From positions 1-64,000 of the forward strand of contig NZ_AYMV01000027.1 of the NCBI RefSeq assembly GCF_000633415.1: a stretch of 64,000 bases of DNA, read 5' to 3'. The DNA comes from Leucobacter sp. PH1c. GTDB taxonomy: Bacteria; Actinomycetota; Actinomycetes; Actinomycetales; Microbacteriaceae. The position numbers were made by a program, and so were the translations under genes. Position 1 is the stretch's first letter; each line of letters opens with the position of its first letter. Below the pieces are notes generated by a model. The model searched no databases. It saw only the letters and a list, made by a program, of their open reading frames with translations, and was not told the origin of the DNA. Below, piece by piece: positions 63,290-64,000 of this stretch.

Positions 63290-63365
63290 GGTGTGTCCTT
63301 TCGGGTGAAGCGGGTGTGTCGGATGAAGGCTGGGGCGGGCGCGGCGCGGGCCGCGCGGGTGCACC

Positions 63366-63397
63366 ACGGGCCGCCTCCCGGGTGGAAGACGGCCCGC
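63366..63397 (-). terminator. possible terminator after the dehydrogenase gene
   Basis: 7-bp arms (CGGGCCG / CGGCCCG) with a 16-nt loop, 13 nt past the stop codon. Weak and without a T-tract. Confidence 0.3.
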
Positions 63398-63409
63398 CGG
63401 TGCGCCCTG

Positions 63410-64000
63410 CTACGCGGGAGTGTTCACGGGCGATTCGGGCCGGCCGGTTGCGGCGAACGTCACGGCGTTCGCCGCCTGCACGCGCACGTACTCGGCCTCG
63501 GTGAAGGAGGAGAAGTAGGCGATGTGCGGTGTGAGCACCACGTCATCTCGGCCGAGCAGCGGGTGGTCGGCCGCGGGCGGCTCCTGGTCGAGCACGTCGA
63601 GCGCGGCGGCGGAGAGCCGCCCGGAGTCGAGCGCCGCGACGAGCGCCGCGCTGTCGATGAGCCCGCCGCGGGAGACGTTCAGCACGACGGCCCCTGCGGG
63701 CATCGCGGCGAGGAACTCCGCGTCGACCATGCGCTCCGTGTCCGGGGTGAGCGGCAGGTGCAACGAGAGCACGTGCGCGCTGTCGCGCACCTCGGCGAGC
63801 TCCGCGCGGCGGATCCCGAGCTGCGCGAGCTCGGCGCGCACCTCCGCGGTATCGGGGAGGAAGGGGTCGTAGCCGACGATGCCACCGAAGAGCGGGCCGG
63901 CAACGCGGGCGAACTCTCGCCCGATCTTGCCGAGGCCGACGATGCCGAGCTGCAGCTCGCTCAGCCGGGGCGGCGCCGTCTCGGCGCGGTCGTTCCACCG
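63410..64000 (-). CDS. D-2-hydroxyacid dehydrogenase, partial (5' end outside window)
   Basis: 196 residues of the C-terminal part. GIVGLGKIG is the NAD-binding loop, followed by SRGGLID (catalytic Arg), VLDQEPP (Glu) and TPHIAYFS (His). Family members reduce 2-oxoacids or oxidise phosphoglycerate; which one applies needs the missing N-terminus. The reading frame is open to the window edge. Confidence 0.9.
   Translation of the reverse strand, partial: RWNDRAETAPPRLSELQLGIVGLGKIGREFARVAGPLFGGIVGYDPFLPDTAEVRAELAQLGIRRAELAEVRDSAHVLSLHLPLTPDTERMVDAEFLAAMPAGAVVLNVSRGGLIDSAALVAALDSGRLSAAALDVLDQEPPAADHPLLGRDDVVLTPHIAYFSSFTEAEYVRVQAANAVTFAATGRPESPVNTPA

Overview
The window reads as a chromosomal segment of a high-GC Gram-positive bacterium (Actinobacteria, most likely Micrococcales/Microbacteriaceae; a Leucobacter-like genus is a guess that needs a database search). 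Reasons: very GC-rich third codon positions, actinobacterial-type RpoB, RpoC, EF-Tu and EF-G, lipobox lipoproteins, a surface protein ending in an LAxTG sorting signal, and at least ten genes whose start codon lies only 6-7 nt after a TAGGNT-like -10 box (leaderless transcripts). No rRNA, insertion sequence, prophage or CRISPR array was seen.

Layout. 1-16 kb is housekeeping on the minus strand: a truncated CapD/FlaA1-type sugar-nucleotide dehydratase, tuf, fusA, rpsG, rpsL (str operon), three genes of unknown function, then rpoC and rpoB. RpoB carries Asn at the position of E. coli His526 in the rifampicin region. 16-31 kb is a mosaic of small metabolic and envelope genes: PAP2 phosphatase, mycoredoxin-like protein, spermidine-synthase-like protein, SprT metalloprotease, a perfect 24-bp inverted repeat in a relatively AT-rich island, NUDIX proteins, a processive family-2 glycosyltransferase with a small membrane partner, nitrilase-like amidase, CapA, D,D-carboxypeptidase, acyltransferase, pirin, a MarR-SDR operon with its operator, a PACE efflux protein, and an EamA/FMN-reductase pair facing a LysR regulator.

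32-36 kb has copper functions (CueP lipoprotein, CopB-type ATPase with a CsoR-like operator) flanking a TetR/FBP-domain pair with a shared operator. 36-46 kb holds SDR/epimerase genes, photolyase, a GrpB-GNAT-GNAT fusion, a YqeB-PaaX operon, aquaporin and a Fur-family regulator with no ordinary start codon.

47-56.6 kb is the most coherent accessory system: an iron-siderophore locus with a DtxR/IdeR-like iron box, two FecCD permeases, an ATPase, a siderophore-binding lipoprotein, a siderophore-interacting flavin reductase fused to a methyltransferase-like module, and an exporter-fold ABC heterodimer resembling mycobacterial IrtAB. In the heterodimer one NBD has lost Walker A and the other has lost the LSGGQ signature, so only one composite ATP site should work. 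A divergent AraC regulator sits next to the iron box. These genes are tightly spaced or overlapping and probably form one transcript for ferri-siderophore uptake and reduction.

56.5-64 kb has a DUF1801 protein, peptidase E, a tRNA-Glu/Asp/Phe cluster with terminators, a 1020-residue sortase-anchored surface protein with two copies of a 'LCHAT' domain, an M20-type amidohydrolase and the C-terminal part of a D-2-hydroxyacid dehydrogenase that runs off the window.
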